From Rhizophagus sp. LPA8_4_AMF (lineage: Eukaryota; Glomeromycota; Glomeromycetes; Glomerales; Glomeraceae): DNA of 39,033 nucleotides. Position numbers and translations under genes: made by a program. Positions 1 through 12,333 of this stretch are shown one piece after another (position 1 is the stretch's first letter; each line of letters starts with the position of its first letter). The notes under the pieces are model-generated. The model was not told the origin of the DNA and made no database searches. It worked only from the letters and a program-made list of their open reading frames with translations. The stretch is from contig JADRCO010000290.1 in the NCBI GenBank assembly GCA_021464525.1, forward strand, positions 1 to 39,033. Direction: 5' to 3'.

Positions 1-443
1 AAAAATAATTTTTTTTTTTTTTTTAATGTCCTTTGTTCTTTGTTCTTTTTTATATATATATATAATTTACAGAATAAGTGATTTACAGAGATTTTTGTTT
101 AAAAAAGTGACAGGAATATTTTGACCTTTTTTTTTTTTTTCATCAAAACGTTAACCTAAAAAGAAATTTCCTTTTGGGTTGAACGTCTAGGAAGAAAAAA
201 AAATTGTACAAATTTAACAAAAAAAAAAAAAAATACCAAAATTACCCCGTATTTAAATATCGATTTCTGGCATTCGAATATTTAAGATGTAGATCATATA
301 ATAAAATTGACTTTATTTGGTTATTTGAAATGTTAAACTTTGTTTGAATGTATAATACTACCATGCAGTAGTGATACAGGGTTGAAATGTTACGGGTATG
401 ATTATAAATAAACCATTCAACCTTATCAACAAATGACAATATT

Positions 444-499
444 GCTTTTTTTTTCTTTTTTCTTTTTTTTTTTTTTCTTTTTTCTTTTTTTTTTTTCTC
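444..499 (+). repeat. Polypyrimidine (T/C) tract
   Basis: A T-rich run broken by single C residues. On the opposite strand it translates to a lysine/arginine-rich stretch, which explains a spurious open frame there. It is low-complexity DNA with no other signal seen. Confidence 0.8.
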
Positions 500-2189
500 T
501 TTTAAATAAAAAGCGCGGGAATTCAGATAACATGCACACATACTGATTATTATTGTTACAAACAATATCATAGTCATAAACAAACATAATCTGTTAGGCA
601 ATAACCAACGTTTTATTTGGTGCAACCGAATGTTCACTTCTTTTCTATCAAGATGTTTATTTAACTACTAAGAAAAAAAAAGAAACAATATTATTTTATA
701 TGAGTCATTATTACCATTTAAGAAAAATGGCGAAACGTCTTTTTTTGATAAAAATTGGAAAATAAATGCAGATAACGAAACTTAAAAAAAAAAACCCCCT
801 AAAAATAGAAGAAGAGATTGGGTATCAATTTCCTATTTTTAATGTACTTGAATAACTTATTACCCGGCATAAATTTCGGCCGATATTTAATTATCGGTGA
901 TTAAAAAAGCATTGAAATATCCGGTTCATTTTAAGACAATGATAAATTAAACTCCGATACAAAGTCTTGTAATTTCCGCCTAAGATCTTATTGGAAATTC
1001 GTGTTACCACGCATGCTTTATTCTGCGTCATGGGGTTATAATCGTATGCAACTAATGTCACATTTTAAAGCCTTTTAAAAAAAGTAATAAAATTTCGTCA
1101 ATCAAAAAAATTTCCGTAACCCTATTACAACTAACAATGTATTTATTAAGCGTTGGGAACATCTATTTTTTTGTTTGACTATTTTATACCTGATTTTAAA
1201 AGAGATAATGTTGTAATTAATTTTGAATGAACAAGTTTTGTAAAACATAATCATTGAACTTTCTCCTCCTCCCCCTCTCCTCCCCCTAGTTTTTATATCT
1301 AATTTGGAAAATTGGAAAGGTCCTGATTTTAAATTTTAAAAAAATTTTTAATTCATGAGACATTGCACAAGATAATAATACCGCCTTTTTTTTTTTCTTA
1401 TGTAAATAACGTGTTACCAAAGCAAACAAACAAAAAGGGCTTATGATGATCATCATTTTTAATTAATTGAATCCCAAAATTTTATTCGTCACTTTAAAGC
1501 AGAATTAATACGTTAAAACTTATTATTTAATTAGTATTTATTATAATATATACGAATAAAGAATACTGTAACATTTTTGAAACTGGTAGAAAAAAATTAA
1601 CATTGATGATATTTGATTGGTATACGTTAATTTAATTATGAAAAAAATTATTTATTAAAAAAAAACAAGGCAATCTATCTTTTTAAGATAAACAATAATA
1701 TTTTACGTACTTTATAAGGAAATTTCATTTATGATATTTGAAGTAAACAAGGTAAAACGTAATTAATTCAAGGTAATGAAGGTAAAGATTCGTCGTTTTA
1801 AGTTTCTCTTGCATTTTTTTTTTACAATGTTTAAGGAATTTCTTTTTACGGATGTTCTTTTCTAACAAACTTTCTCATACTGTTGTTATGCACCTTATAA
1901 TGATTCAATAAATCATTGGTGTATACATGTGTAACGTATGCACCGAATTCATACAATAATCTGCACTACGTTACACACCGTTCACTATACAACTATACAA
2001 GTAATACTACTATTTGATTTTTTTTTTCCTGATCTATAAAATAATGATTCAATAAAAATTGTTAGAATAATATTAGAAATGAAGTAATTGCTTTCCGATT
2101 TTAGTATCAATTACCCCTAATTTATTTTCTTATCCGAAATCGAATCAAATTCTATTTTTGGATTTAAATAGGATATATAAGAATTAGTA

Positions 2190-2214
2190 TATTATATATA
2201 TATATATATATATA
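2190..2214. repeat. (TA)n microsatellite
   Basis: About twelve uninterrupted TA dinucleotides in AT-rich DNA with no gene nearby. Confidence 0.9.
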
Positions 2215-2741
2215 ATTTGAAATATAAAATAGTTGGACTTTTTATTAAATTTAATAAAATTATTTACATTTTACATGAATAAATTTTTTTATCTTATATA
2301 TTAATATGTCAATACACGTGTATTACTTTGTGATTTAAAATTTTAGAATTTTCTGGATACCTTTAGAAGTTTAGATACCTTTTGATAAGATGCTTACTTG
2401 ATCAGTAAAGTACTACTTTATGAACAATAATAATGAAAAATTATTTTATAGTATAGTACACGATTAAAGTTATATACGGCGTAACGGTTCTGTAAATCTC
2501 TTTCAAGACCATTAATGAACAAGCCGATATCTGGAACTTGGAATAAACTAAGTAATTTAACCTAAAAAGTATTTTGTAATGAATTTCTAAATATAGTATA
2601 TTTTTTAAGTATTATTTCTTTACATCCAATTATCTTCTTTATATTTTAACATGGTCCTAATTATAATAATTGATTGGTATATATTCTAGCAGATTTTCCC
2701 ATCTAGATCTAAAAACTTGATTTTTGAAGGTTTATATTAAA

Positions 2742-2767
2742 ATTTATTATTATTATTATTATTATTT
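2742..2767. repeat. (TTA)n microsatellite
   Basis: Roughly eight TTA trinucleotide units followed by a T run. No gene is nearby. Confidence 0.85.
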
Positions 2768-4948
2768 TTTGAATGGAAGTGTGGGAAAGGACTGTATATT
2801 TATTTATTTATAAATATTTATGAATCTAAGAATATATTACTCCTGTAAAAAAATTTTTAGTAAATTGATCACATGTCTGAGTTTTTCAGAAAAGTGATCA
2901 TTTACCGGAGTTTACAGAAAGTTTTTACGGGGCCGGTTATATTCCATAAAACACAAATCCACATATCATACCTTCAATGAAAAAAAAATCCCCACTTCAT
3001 TTTTTCGATTATGGAAGTCCAATACTTCAGTAACAACAACGACTGAATAAGATTCTCTTGACGAACTCTGAAGTCAAATACCAATTTTTTATACATACCG
3101 ATTATGAAGTATATGCGCTTATGCAGTGTTAAATTCATATGCAATCTCAACACTGTCTCACCAAATAAAGGCAATCAAAAATGAGGACATTTTAGCAATA
3201 GCTGGTTCAGTCCTTAAAATACTAGCAGATTCAATCTTCGCTCTTATATAGCAGATAAACTTCTATATCAAAGTATTTGGACCGGCTATCGGGTATAATA
3301 ATTTTACTATCCGGATCGATGGTCCGTCAACATCACAATCCATGTTCAAAACAGAAGGGGTCAAACCATTATAATGTGTTTTACAATTATGAAAATGTGG
3401 AACGATTGCGTGCGGAAATTAAAGGAAAATAATTATAGTATAAATCTTGGTCCGTGCTATATATAATGATTAAAGATCTAGATTATTGAAGCAATCGATT
3501 GGCTTTAGTTCAGGCCACGTGTGGAGAAAAGGAACGGTAAGAATTTAAGAATAAGAACATTGAAAGGAGTTAATTTAATGTCAAAAAGACTTTTAGAAAC
3601 ACTATAGTATAAACTCCGTCAATGAATCACAGGAAAATTATTTAACCCTGGCTACGTCAAATATCGATTACATAATCTGTTTTAATGCATGTACATGTAC
3701 ATGCGTGCAGAAGTGAGGATATTATACTCACAGTCCTATGTATAGTAAGTATTCATCATTTCTGGCGATCTTATTTAAATATTTACGCGTTTCCCGATTA
3801 TTAATACATATATACTCTATTAATAACAAAAAGTTACGCAATCGAGGCGTAATAGAGGGTACAGAGTCAACCCGCAAGATACCCGAGATACTGTGCTTTC
3901 GTTATATGATCTACAGTATATTTTGTAATATACGTAGTGTACTTGTATATACAGTACGTGATAGACATTATTTGGTTTTAAAAAACTTAATGTTATAAAC
4001 AGCTTCATTTTAAATTTTTACTGGTATTATAATTTTAGGAAACATGAAAAAATAATATTTCATAATAGAAATAAATTATTAAATTTATTCAATATGCAGT
4101 AATTAATTAGTACTGTACAACGATTGGGTTCTTTTTCATCAGAAGTTTGAATATTGATTCTTAATCAAATCTAAATTCTATAATTTTTCCAGAATAAATA
4201 TTATAATCTACAAGAATTTCTTTAACTCTGACCAATAAGCATAATGTTTACTAAATCGGTATATGAATGATGACAAAGTATTATTTAAAGGTATATTTGA
4301 AAGTGAATTCTTGTTTTCAAAAAAAAAAAAAAGTTCGCTTGATTTACCAAACTTATTTTTTAAAACCATTCCCATAATATTTAAAAATACCGAATAAGAA
4401 CTCTATATCAGATATAGGTCATATAGCATAACGTATACTGAATTTTTCCTATTTTATTAGGAATGAGAGTATGAGACTCATACAACAAACAAATCTAACT
4501 AAGAAACTAATAGTTTTGGGTAAAAGGTCTGTATAGGTGCCGTTGGAATTGTTTTTACGGTTACAGCACGTGGCGCAACGCTGTAATAAATCGTAAATGC
4601 CGTAATTCCGTAATGCCGTAATTTGATTTGCCATAATTTTATACGCCGCAAATATCTAAAAGAAGTCGTGGTAATAAAAGAAACGAATTTAATAATGTTT
4701 CTCAGTAAATGTCAAAAAAAAACCCCCCTTCCCACTTACCAGTAAGTGAAGTCCGCAAGAACTGCCCTAAAAAAAAGACGTCTTGAGCCGTTAATTAAAT
4801 TTTTTTTTTAGAAAAAATAATTTAGGGTAGGGCTGACTCTCTTTAGACCAGACCTAAAAGCCAACTAAATTATAAAGCCGTGTTTGAACACGTGATGTTA
4901 AATTTTCATTTAACAGACGAATTTATCCTTGACTCCGGGTTTAGCTAG

Positions 4949-5073
4949 ACCCATGTATAAATAAAATTTTTTAAAGTACCTGTCACGTGATGGGTCAATT
5001 TGTCCCTAAACCCGGGGTCTATTCTCAACCACACCCCTGTTTTCGAACTTTATTACTTTATTTATACATGGGG
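4949..5073. repeat. Inverted-repeat block
   Basis: The arm CCCATGTATAAATAAA at about 4950-4965 is matched in reverse complement by TTTATTTATACATGGG at about 5056-5071, with about 90 bp between. A partial third copy (CCCCCATGTATAA) lies near 5389-5401. The spacer contains TCACGTGA, and an ACGTGAT core recurs near 4888 and 5420. This could be a small non-autonomous transposon or a hairpin relic. No target-site duplication was identified. Confidence 0.45.
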
Positions 5074-5640
5074 GTGAATTAGGTTCAAGCCATGCCGAAA
5101 TATTTCGGCAATTCAGCATTACACCGGTGTAATACTATTTTCATATGAATCTCCGAACAAAAACTTAGTGTAATATATTTCACCATTTAATGCCGAATTA
5201 TCTGAAATTTATTTTATGTTAAAGGAGGAGGAGTACAATAAGCAACTATTACAGATAAAAATAAAAGATAAAGTTTCAAACAAGACACCTTCACCAACCG
5301 TTAATCAGCCGGGTCCTCACTTATAATCGATCATGGACCTGACGTATACCTCGACCGATGTACGACGAATTATCTGAAATTATTACGCCCCCATGTATAA
5401 CTTTATTGATTGAACTTAGTCACGTGATTTAAAATCACTGCTGAGTTAGAACCACTTAATTTTTGCTTAATTCTGGCCGATGCGATAATCAATCACGTTA
5501 TCTATTGGTACTTTACAATGAAGAGGTTGGTATATAAAAATTACCGTTCTCTACTTCTATATACTACTTTAAACCGTGAGCTGAGGCTTTATAATAGTAC
5601 CTAAAAAGTTCAAATTACTAAAAAATTAACTTCTTAAATC

Positions 5641-5831
5641 CAGTGATGTGCATTGAAAGCTTCTAATGACTTTTATATTGGAATTGGACCTTCAATAATT
5701 TTTTCTACATATATATGTAAATCTATGGTATTGGAAACTTCCATTGGAAATTTTATCGGAATTGGAAGATTGAAATTGGAAGAATTGGAAGTTTCCAATA
5801 ATAGCTTCTAATCTTCCAGTGCACATCACTG
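5641..5831. mobile_element. hAT-like MITE, copy 1
   Basis: A 191-bp non-coding element bounded by terminal inverted repeats CAGTGATGTGCA and TGCACATCACTG. Its interior is filled with degenerate ATTGGAA/TTCCAAT-type short repeats that make it largely self-complementary. A second copy with the same termini and interior style lies at 24165-24392. The CAGTG terminus is typical of hAT-superfamily elements. Flanking 8-mers do not match here, so a target-site duplication is not supported for this copy. It has no coding capacity and would need a transposase in trans. Confidence 0.7.
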
Positions 5832-6264
5832 ATCACTGTGACTTAATCGTTCTATTTTTTTTAGTTCGCCTCATTCAACTTCAACCTCTCCTTTTATCTG
5901 TAGGCAAATGAAACGTGCAACATCAAATGTGATGAAAATTGGGAGATTTTTGGCCAAATTCCTAAGTTGCTTCAACAGAGTTTTTTATTTTCTACTTTTG
6001 ATGCGTTAATGGTCTAAGACATTGAACAGCCCAAGCGGTTAATATTTCCCGTTTCTTACACTAGTTAAATTATATTGTATTAAGAATTGCGTCGATTTTA
6101 GGTTTAATTATGTGTCTGCGGAAGATTGTATTAGTAACTGCCGTCAATCTTGTGTTCAAGTCGATGCAATCTATTTTATCTACTGAGACTACTGATACTT
6201 AATTGGTAAAGTGACTTATCATGTGGTCGAGTACAATATCATACCCCATTTATAACGTCAATAT

Positions 6265-6425
6265 TAAGGAAAAACTCGATATAACGTACAATATGAAGTA
6301 TTCTCACTACAAAGGATGTATGGTAATGCGGCAAAAGAATCTTGGGCGATTGAAGTACGATTGACTATGACGATTGATGAATGTATAAATAATTTCCGTG
6401 AAGAGCATAAATATGCTGAACTTTA
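6265..6425 (+). pseudogene. Possible coding relic, unknown
   Basis: A short stop-free stretch reads with more balanced amino-acid use than surrounding DNA (for example NAAKESWAIEVRL and IDECINNFREEHKYAEL), then ends in TAG. It has no start codon and no clear splice partners. It could be a fragment of a degraded transposase or other gene. I do not recognise it, and chance cannot be excluded. Confidence 0.2.
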
Positions 6426-6788
6426 GTCCAATGCTTTTGTGATACTTCATATGAATGGTGTGGGACAACTTTTTTAGTAAGAATATTGTATCTCGTAGTG
6501 CTAGTTATTGTTAAAAAATTTTTCTTAATTTCAATCAACGAAATAAATAGAATTGTTTTATAAAGGACAATTTCAAATATTCTGGATAACTGAAGTTTTA
6601 TTGATAAAATTTTTCATTAAAATTATAGTACAGTCAAATATAATAATACCAATACTTTATTTAACCAAATAAATTTTTACTTCATAAATTCAACCAAATT
6701 TTTTTAAAAAATAATGAATACATATACTGTATAGTGAAGAGAACAATAAGAAATTAAATATACTTAAAAGATTTAATCATTATTATTG

Positions 6789-7967
6789 TTACTTTCTCCC
6801 TCTTTTTCTCTCTTTCTCAAGTTCTTGAATAAATGAAAATGCTAGACCAAGGCCAACTTCAGTAACAACTTCAGAAGCAATTTCAGAAGCAGCTTTCCTA
6901 ACGGTTTTATTCGAAGCTGCTTTATAAGCCAAATAACCAACTCCCGCAACGGCAGCAGCAGCAGCAATTCCAACAACAGCGCCTGCTGCGACTTTTGCAA
7001 TTTGGTCTTCAATTTGTTCTAAGGATAAAAAAAAAAGATTATTTTTTAATACATTCAATTAATTGAAAAAGCGATACGTATAAATTAATTTACCTTCTCG
7101 TACTAAAGTTCCAATTCGATTATTATCGTATCTTTGTAAAGAGTTAGTTTCAACTCGATTATTATAATATATTTGTAAAGAGGAATTGTTATGAATTCCT
7201 TTAAGATTTTGCATAATGATTTCATCATTATCATCAATGAATTCGAGCGTAGCTTTTTCCGAATCATCCTCATCATGATTATATGTTGCTACAAGTAGTG
7301 CAACATATTTTCCTTCAAAATTTTCTGAAGCTTTATTTTTATATTTTAAAGCTTGAAATCTACGTCCATCTCTCGCATTTACTGTAACCACAATAAAAAT
7401 ACCAGAATCTGAAGCGAAAACAAAATCTCCATAACGATGATTATTATAATGATATGATTTCCAAGAATATTCAACCAAATATTTGAATCCCGGAAGAAGA
7501 TTTTTTAAATTAACTAAAATATCATTTTCCCCATTTTGTTCATAAAACCATTTATTGCTCTTTTGATTATTTATCTTTTGAAGATAATTAGTAAAAGGAG
7601 CATACCATTCTTTTGAAATTTTTAAAAGATTTTTGATTAAAGAATCATTATTAATTTCACTCCATTTAAATCTTATTCTCCAAGTATAGATTGAAGAACC
7701 TTTTATTTCTTTACGTAATATATTATTTCTAAGGAGTTGACTAAATTCTTCATTAATACAATTTTCAACTTCATTAACGTTACTAATTTGTCTATGTGAC
7801 ATTGAACAAATAATTTCTGCTATAGTATTTTCATTTTGAATAGCTTCAAAAATTCCTTTACAAATTTGTAAGATAAGATTTTGTTTATCGTTATTATTTG
7901 ATGAAAGGTAAAAAGAGCTCGTTGGATAATTAGCGTTACAATTATAACAATGACAAGATACACTCAT
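6789..7967 (-). CDS. Array gene A: nuclease-fold-like protein, ExK lost, membrane tail
   Basis: Model: complement(join(6789..7018,7094..7967)), 367 aa, one 75-bp intron with GT-AG ends and phase 1 junction. The first Met starts the Cys motif CHCYNC (C5, C7, C10), as in the paralogues. Next come a helical region with WYAPF near residue 121, LPGF near 158, and a segment with D181 (GDFVF), SD187 and then FIVVTVN. The order strand-strand-helix-strand fits a PD-(D/E)XK core, but the expected E-x-K is T195-V-N197, so catalysis is probably lost. Exon 2 gives an Ala/Gly-rich hydrophobic segment with small-residue spacing (about residues 300-325), then a basic tail. The frame is intact. The family was not recognised by name, and the nuclease-fold assignment is my inference from motif order. 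Confidence 0.75.
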
Positions 7968-8135
7968 GATGGATTATTATATACGAGAAAAACTGAAAAA
8001 GAAGAAGAAATAAAGAAGTACTTTAAGTTGAATCCTTTTTATAATTAAATTATTACCAAATTCGGAAACAAAACCGATTTCTTGAACCAGATTATCTATT
8101 CATCTGATTTTCACATAGTTTACATCATTTGTTTC
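7968..8135 (-). promoter_or_regulatory. Conserved upstream block of gene A
   Basis: This upstream DNA is strongly similar to that of gene B (11166-11310). It includes a shared block at about 8050-8105 containing CCAAATTCGGAAACAAAACC and ATTTCTTGA followed by CAGATTATCT. It may simply reflect recent duplication of the gene with its promoter. Part of the block (ATTTCTTGA then AGATGATCT) also recurs upstream of the more diverged gene E, near 17150-17172, which hints at constraint. Confidence 0.4.
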
Positions 8136-8880
8136 ATTTGTTGCATTTTCTGCACAATTACAAATATTTATGCTTATAATTATCAATTAGTTTCAAAAAT
8201 CAAGGTGTATAATTAGTAAACTACCGATAGTTACTATTCAGAAAAGTGAGTAGCACTTCCAGATATAGATGATAAGAGAACAATCATTATTGATCGATTG
8301 TAATCTTGGTATTAAACATATTAAACTCACAAAAGAAAATTTCCCTATTGCCCACTAATAAATTAGGGCACAAATTGCTTATCAAAAAATAGGGGATACT
8401 ATTGCTGGGAGGGTTGTATATGACGTTATACAGGTATTCTGACTAAACGACGAAGTTGGGCGAAATTTTGGGAGTTGGATAAAAATTTTAATTCAAACTG
8501 GAGTTTAGATCTCGGGTCTCTTTAAATTATTTCTTTTCTTTTCTTTTCTTTTTAATGTAATGCTCGAGCATAAATCATTAAGGTTTCAAAACCAATTAAT
8601 CGTTGCTTCTTATAAACTTTCATCTATTGCCGCAATAGCAGCAAAATCAATTTTTTATGGAATCATTGACGAATGCGACTAAGAAAACTTTTTCGTTATG
8701 TACACGTATATTATATGGGTCAAGTCTATTATTCATTTTAAAACCTTCTTGCAATCAAGTAAAACAGCGATTCTTCACATTGTAAAGAGAATTTGAATTC
8801 ATTATCATGTGAAGAATTAAAAATAAAATAAAATAATAATAACGCTTGAACGTTCATGAATAGTAAAATTTTGTTCATCA
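8136..8880. other. Spacer between gene A and the fossil copy
   Basis: No gene is seen. From about 8570 to 8880 the spacer resembles the DNA at 11500-11720 (shared AAGTCTATTATTCATTTTAAA and AACGCTTGAACGTTC). It is therefore part of the duplicated unit that carries this family, not unique sequence. Confidence 0.6.
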
Positions 8881-8884
8881 ACCA

Positions 8885-9713
8885 TATATTTATTAATTAA
8901 TGAAAAAAGCGATACGCATAAATTATCTGTACCTTGTTAGGATGGATAAATGTTAACGATTGAAAATATTTGACAGATCGGGTACTTTGAAATTCATGAT
9001 ATCAATCGTGAAAATTATGAATTTCTTTTTAAGATTTTGCATAATAATTTCATCATTTAATGAATTCAATTGTGACTTTCTCTCGGTTACGATTCTCATC
9101 AAGATTAAGATTTCTGAAGCTTTAATTTTACATTTTAAAGCTTAGATTTTAACAGCATCTACAAGGCATATTCATTTTTCGTATTTAACCATTTAACTTC
9201 TACGATGAAACACAAGAATCTGTAGCAAAAATAAAATCTCCACGAAGATAAAGTCCCGAAAGAAAGATATTTTTGATTTCTACGTTTACTTTTGTATTCA
9301 TTTATTTCTCTTTTGATTATTTCGAAAATAACTAGAAATCATTATTATAAGATTCAGTCCATTTAAATTCTATTTTTTCAAATATCGATGATACGTGATA
9401 GTCGTGTCTGTCGTGATACATTTTTCTTAATCTCCATCTTTGTTTCTGTGCATACAACTTCTAATTTTCTTACATTATATATATTAAATATATTGAAAAA
9501 AGTGATAATGTTTTCAGAATTTTATTAGTATCACGTATTTATTTATATAACATTACATACCGTATAAGAAATTTCAATGTTCATTTTTAATATCTTTGAA
9601 ATTTCCTCTACAAATTGCAACGTAGGATCTGTTCATTTCTATTATTTGATAAATGATAGGAGTGTTTGCTTGGAATTCAACTTTACAACTATAACAATGA
9701 TAATTATATAAAC
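8885..9713 (-). pseudogene. Fossil copy of the array gene family
   Basis: No long frame survives, but segments align in order with the paralogues. The intron/exon junction region (GCGATACGCATAAATT then ACCTTGTTAGGATGG) is near 8905-8945. The nuclease-core region is near 9175-9250, matching gene D's stretch around 14640-14705. The Cys-motif end (ACAACTATAACAATGA) is near 9688-9704. The ATG and much of the middle are lost or shortened. It is closest to the C/D type. This is an old inactivated copy and marks the age of the array. Confidence 0.7.
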
Positions 9714-10048
9714 TATTTCCTGTTTGGATAGGTTGGATAGGCTAAAATATTCAAGATCATAAATAATTTTTTGATGGTTATAAATGTATAATATATCCAC
9801 ACGGCCACTTCATAAGTTACTAATAAAAATATTTTCGCAATGAATGATAAAACAGAATTACTTTGGTTTATAATTAGAAATTCCAAATAAATTTATTGTC
9901 AAAATCTCGTCATTTAAAATATAAAATACTAGTTAATAAATGCTAGTTAATAAATGTCGTAAAATTTACCTAAAAAAACATATTTCTATAAATTCTAAAT
10001 CTCACAAAAAATTTTTTCGAGTACATAAAAATAAAAATGATTAAAGAA

Positions 10049-11165
10049 TTAATCATAATCATCATTATTTCTCTCTCTCTCGTTTCTTCTCTCAGATTCT
10101 TCAAATTCTTTAATAAGTGAATATGCTAGTTGACCATAGCTAATTGCTGTAGCAGCTCGTCTGACGTTTTTATTCGAAGCTGCTTTATAAGCCAAATAAC
10201 CAACTCCCGCAACGGCAGCAACGGCAGCAATTCCAACGACAGCACCTGTTGCGACTGTTGCAATTTGGTCAATAATTTGCTCTGAGGAAAAAAAAAAGAT
10301 TATTTATTATTAACATATTAATTAGTTGAAAAAGAGAATATGCATTTATTAATTACCTTCTTGTCCATTTCGATTATTATCGTGTCTTTGTAGAGAGTTG
10401 GTATGAATTTTTTTAAGATTTTGTACAATAATTTCATCACTATCATCAATAAATTCGAGAGTAGCTTTTTCCGAATCATCCTCATCATGATTATATGTTG
10501 CCCTAAGATTTCCCTTCAAAATTTTCTAGAGATTTGTTTTTATTTTTTAATTCTTGAAATCTATGTCCATCTTTTGTATTTACTGTAACCTTAATAAAAA
10601 TACCAGAATCTGAAGCTAAAACAAAATCTCCATAACAATAATTATTATAATATGAATTCCAAGAATATTCAATCAAATAATTGAATCCTGGAAGAAAAAT
10701 TTTTAAATTATCTAAAATATCATCTTTCCCATTTTCTTCATAAAACCGTTTATTGCACATTTGACTATCTATTTTTTGAAGATAATTAGTAAAAGGATCA
10801 TACCATTCTTTTGAAATTTTTAAAAGATTTTTGATTAAATAATCATTATTAAATTCACTCCATTTAAATCTAATTCTCCAAGTATTGAAGATTGAATATT
10901 TCTTTATTTCTTTACGTAATATATTATTTCTAAAAAGTTGACTAAATTCTTCATTAATACATTCTTCAACTTCATTGGTATTACGAATTTGTTTATGAGA
11001 CATTGAACAACTAATTTCTGCTGTAGTATTTTCATTTTGAATAGCTTCGAAAATTCCTTTACAAATTTGTAAGACAAGGTTTTGTTTATCGCTATTATTT
11101 GATGAAATGTATGTGTTTGTTGTGATATTAGTATTACAATTATAACAACGACAAGATACACTCAT
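10049..11165 (-). pseudogene. Array gene B: frameshifted copy, ExK lost
   Basis: Closest paralogue of gene A. The layout is complement(join(10049..10281,10357..11165)) with the intron in the same phase. The first 220 residues read normally: CHCYNC motif, WYDPF, GDFVLASDSGIF, then KVTVN where active relatives have VVEVK. An 11-nt deletion relative to A, near 10500-10510 (minus-strand reading GGGAAATCTTAGGGC), gives an immediate TAG. Downstream sequence resumes in the displaced frame, and exon 2 is intact. It encodes VATGAVVGIAAVAAVAGVGY and a charged, Asn/Asp-rich C-terminus. The summed exon length (1042) plus 11 restores a multiple of three, which supports a single lesion. The copy is either a recent pseudogene or makes a truncated protein without a membrane tail. 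Confidence 0.75.
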
Positions 11166-11310
11166 GATAAATTATTATATGTATACGAGAAAAAGAAGAA
11201 TAAAGAAGTGCTTTTAAGTTGAATCCTTTTTATAAAAAAGTATTACCAAATTCGGAAACAAAACCGATTTCTTGAGCCAGATTATCTATTCATCTTTGAT
11301 TGTTACATAG
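11166..11310 (-). promoter_or_regulatory. Conserved upstream block of gene B
   Basis: This is the duplicate of the region upstream of gene A, with the block at about 11243-11294 nearly identical to 8052-8102 while nearby bases differ by indels. It may carry shared promoter elements. No TATA box was assigned because the DNA is too AT-rich for that to mean anything. Confidence 0.4.
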
Positions 11311-12104
11311 TATACTGCAAAAAGCTGTGTATTTCAATTTAACTAGAAATATCCGCGTAACTTTGAGTGTAACAAAGGAAACCAATCATCAATCGGTCTA
11401 ACAATAAACTAGTTAAAAGTAAGTTAGGCGAAAATTGGGAAATACACCAGTTCCGGTTCGGTTTATTGAATACCCAGTATCGAATACTGATGAATAGCTT
11501 TTTATAGAATCATCAGAGCTGCTATAACAAACGCATTACTTTTCTCGTTACACAAACAAATTTATTGTATGTTTACTACATCAAAGTCTATTATTCATTT
11601 TAAAATTTTTGTACTATAAGAATTTTATTGAGAATTTGAATTCATTATAATGAGAAAATTAAAATTAAAAAAAAATTAAAGTAAAATAACGCTTGAACGT
11701 TCTTTAATAATAAAATCTATTCATTGAATACTGATAATTTTAAGTAAAATCGAAATTCTGATCCGGATCATTAATAATTTTATTACTTGAAATCTGAATT
11801 TATTATTTGAAAGTAAACTCGCAAAGATCATGATCATTAATCGAGATCCATATTGTTATTATTATTGTTATTATTAATTCTTGAAACCTTTTTGAATTAT
11901 TCTTTTATAAATTACACAGCCAATTGCTGCAGCGGCAGCAACAGCAATTCCACCAACTGCATCTGAAACTGATATAGAACGTGATTTTTCTTTGAACGAA
12001 AAAATAAAAAATAATAAATTTTTAGTAAATTTTTTAAATTAATGAAAAACGACGATACTCATAAGTTAGCCAGTTACCTTGTTGGGATTGTCTGTGATTT
12101 ATTT

Positions 12105-12333
12105 CTTGAACCAAAAAAAGAAGTAATAAAGCAATATAAATAATATGGAATTTTTAATGAACACAATGAATTGAAAATCGATACGCAAAAATACTTACCT
12201 TGTCTGATTGGATGAGTAGGTTGACTGTGAATTATTTCTTGAACTAAAAAAAAAGTAATAAAGCAATATAAATAATATGAAATTTTTAATGAACGTAATA
12301 ATGAATTGAAAATCGATACGCAAAAATAATTAC
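12105..12333 (-). repeat. Tandemly duplicated intron-mini-exon cassette in gene C
   Basis: Two consecutive introns (12238-12333 and 12105-12198) are nearly the same sequence. Each starts just after CAAG or CAGG, contains GCGTATCGATTTTCAATTC near the donor, and ends at TTCAAG. The exon before each intron ends in PIRQG (TYPIRQG, then THPIRQG). This is a recent tandem copy of an exon-intron module. Gene D holds a single version. Confidence 0.75.

Larger units (their letters stand above)
1..6264. other. Gene-poor AT-rich left flank
   Basis: No convincing gene was found in this stretch. Open frames here are short, AT-driven and without recognisable domains or exon structure. It holds homopolymer runs, a pyrimidine tract, AT and ATT microsatellites, an inverted-repeat block and a MITE, listed separately. 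A short palindrome CACTTACCAGTAAGTG lies at about 4734-4749. Short direct repeats of a CCGTAAT-type unit sit near 4595-4625. Confidence 0.6.

Noticed and set aside
242..637. Minus-strand open frame with a long Lys-rich block
   Set aside because: The Lys/Arg run is just the translation of the polypyrimidine tract at 444-499. No domain, no splice context.
3738..4008. Overlapping open frames on both strands
   Set aside because: Both are short, mutually antisense and lack any recognisable features; AT-rich chance frames.
4449..4634. Small minus-strand frame with several Cys
   Set aside because: The Cys cluster comes from repeated GTAA/CCGTAAT-type DNA; no homologue-like pattern or neighbour support.
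7936..7967. CHCYNC motif as a glutathione-dependent formaldehyde-activating (GFA) zinc site
   Set aside because: Only a short Cys pattern resembles it. The rest of the GFA domain is absent, so no such function is called.
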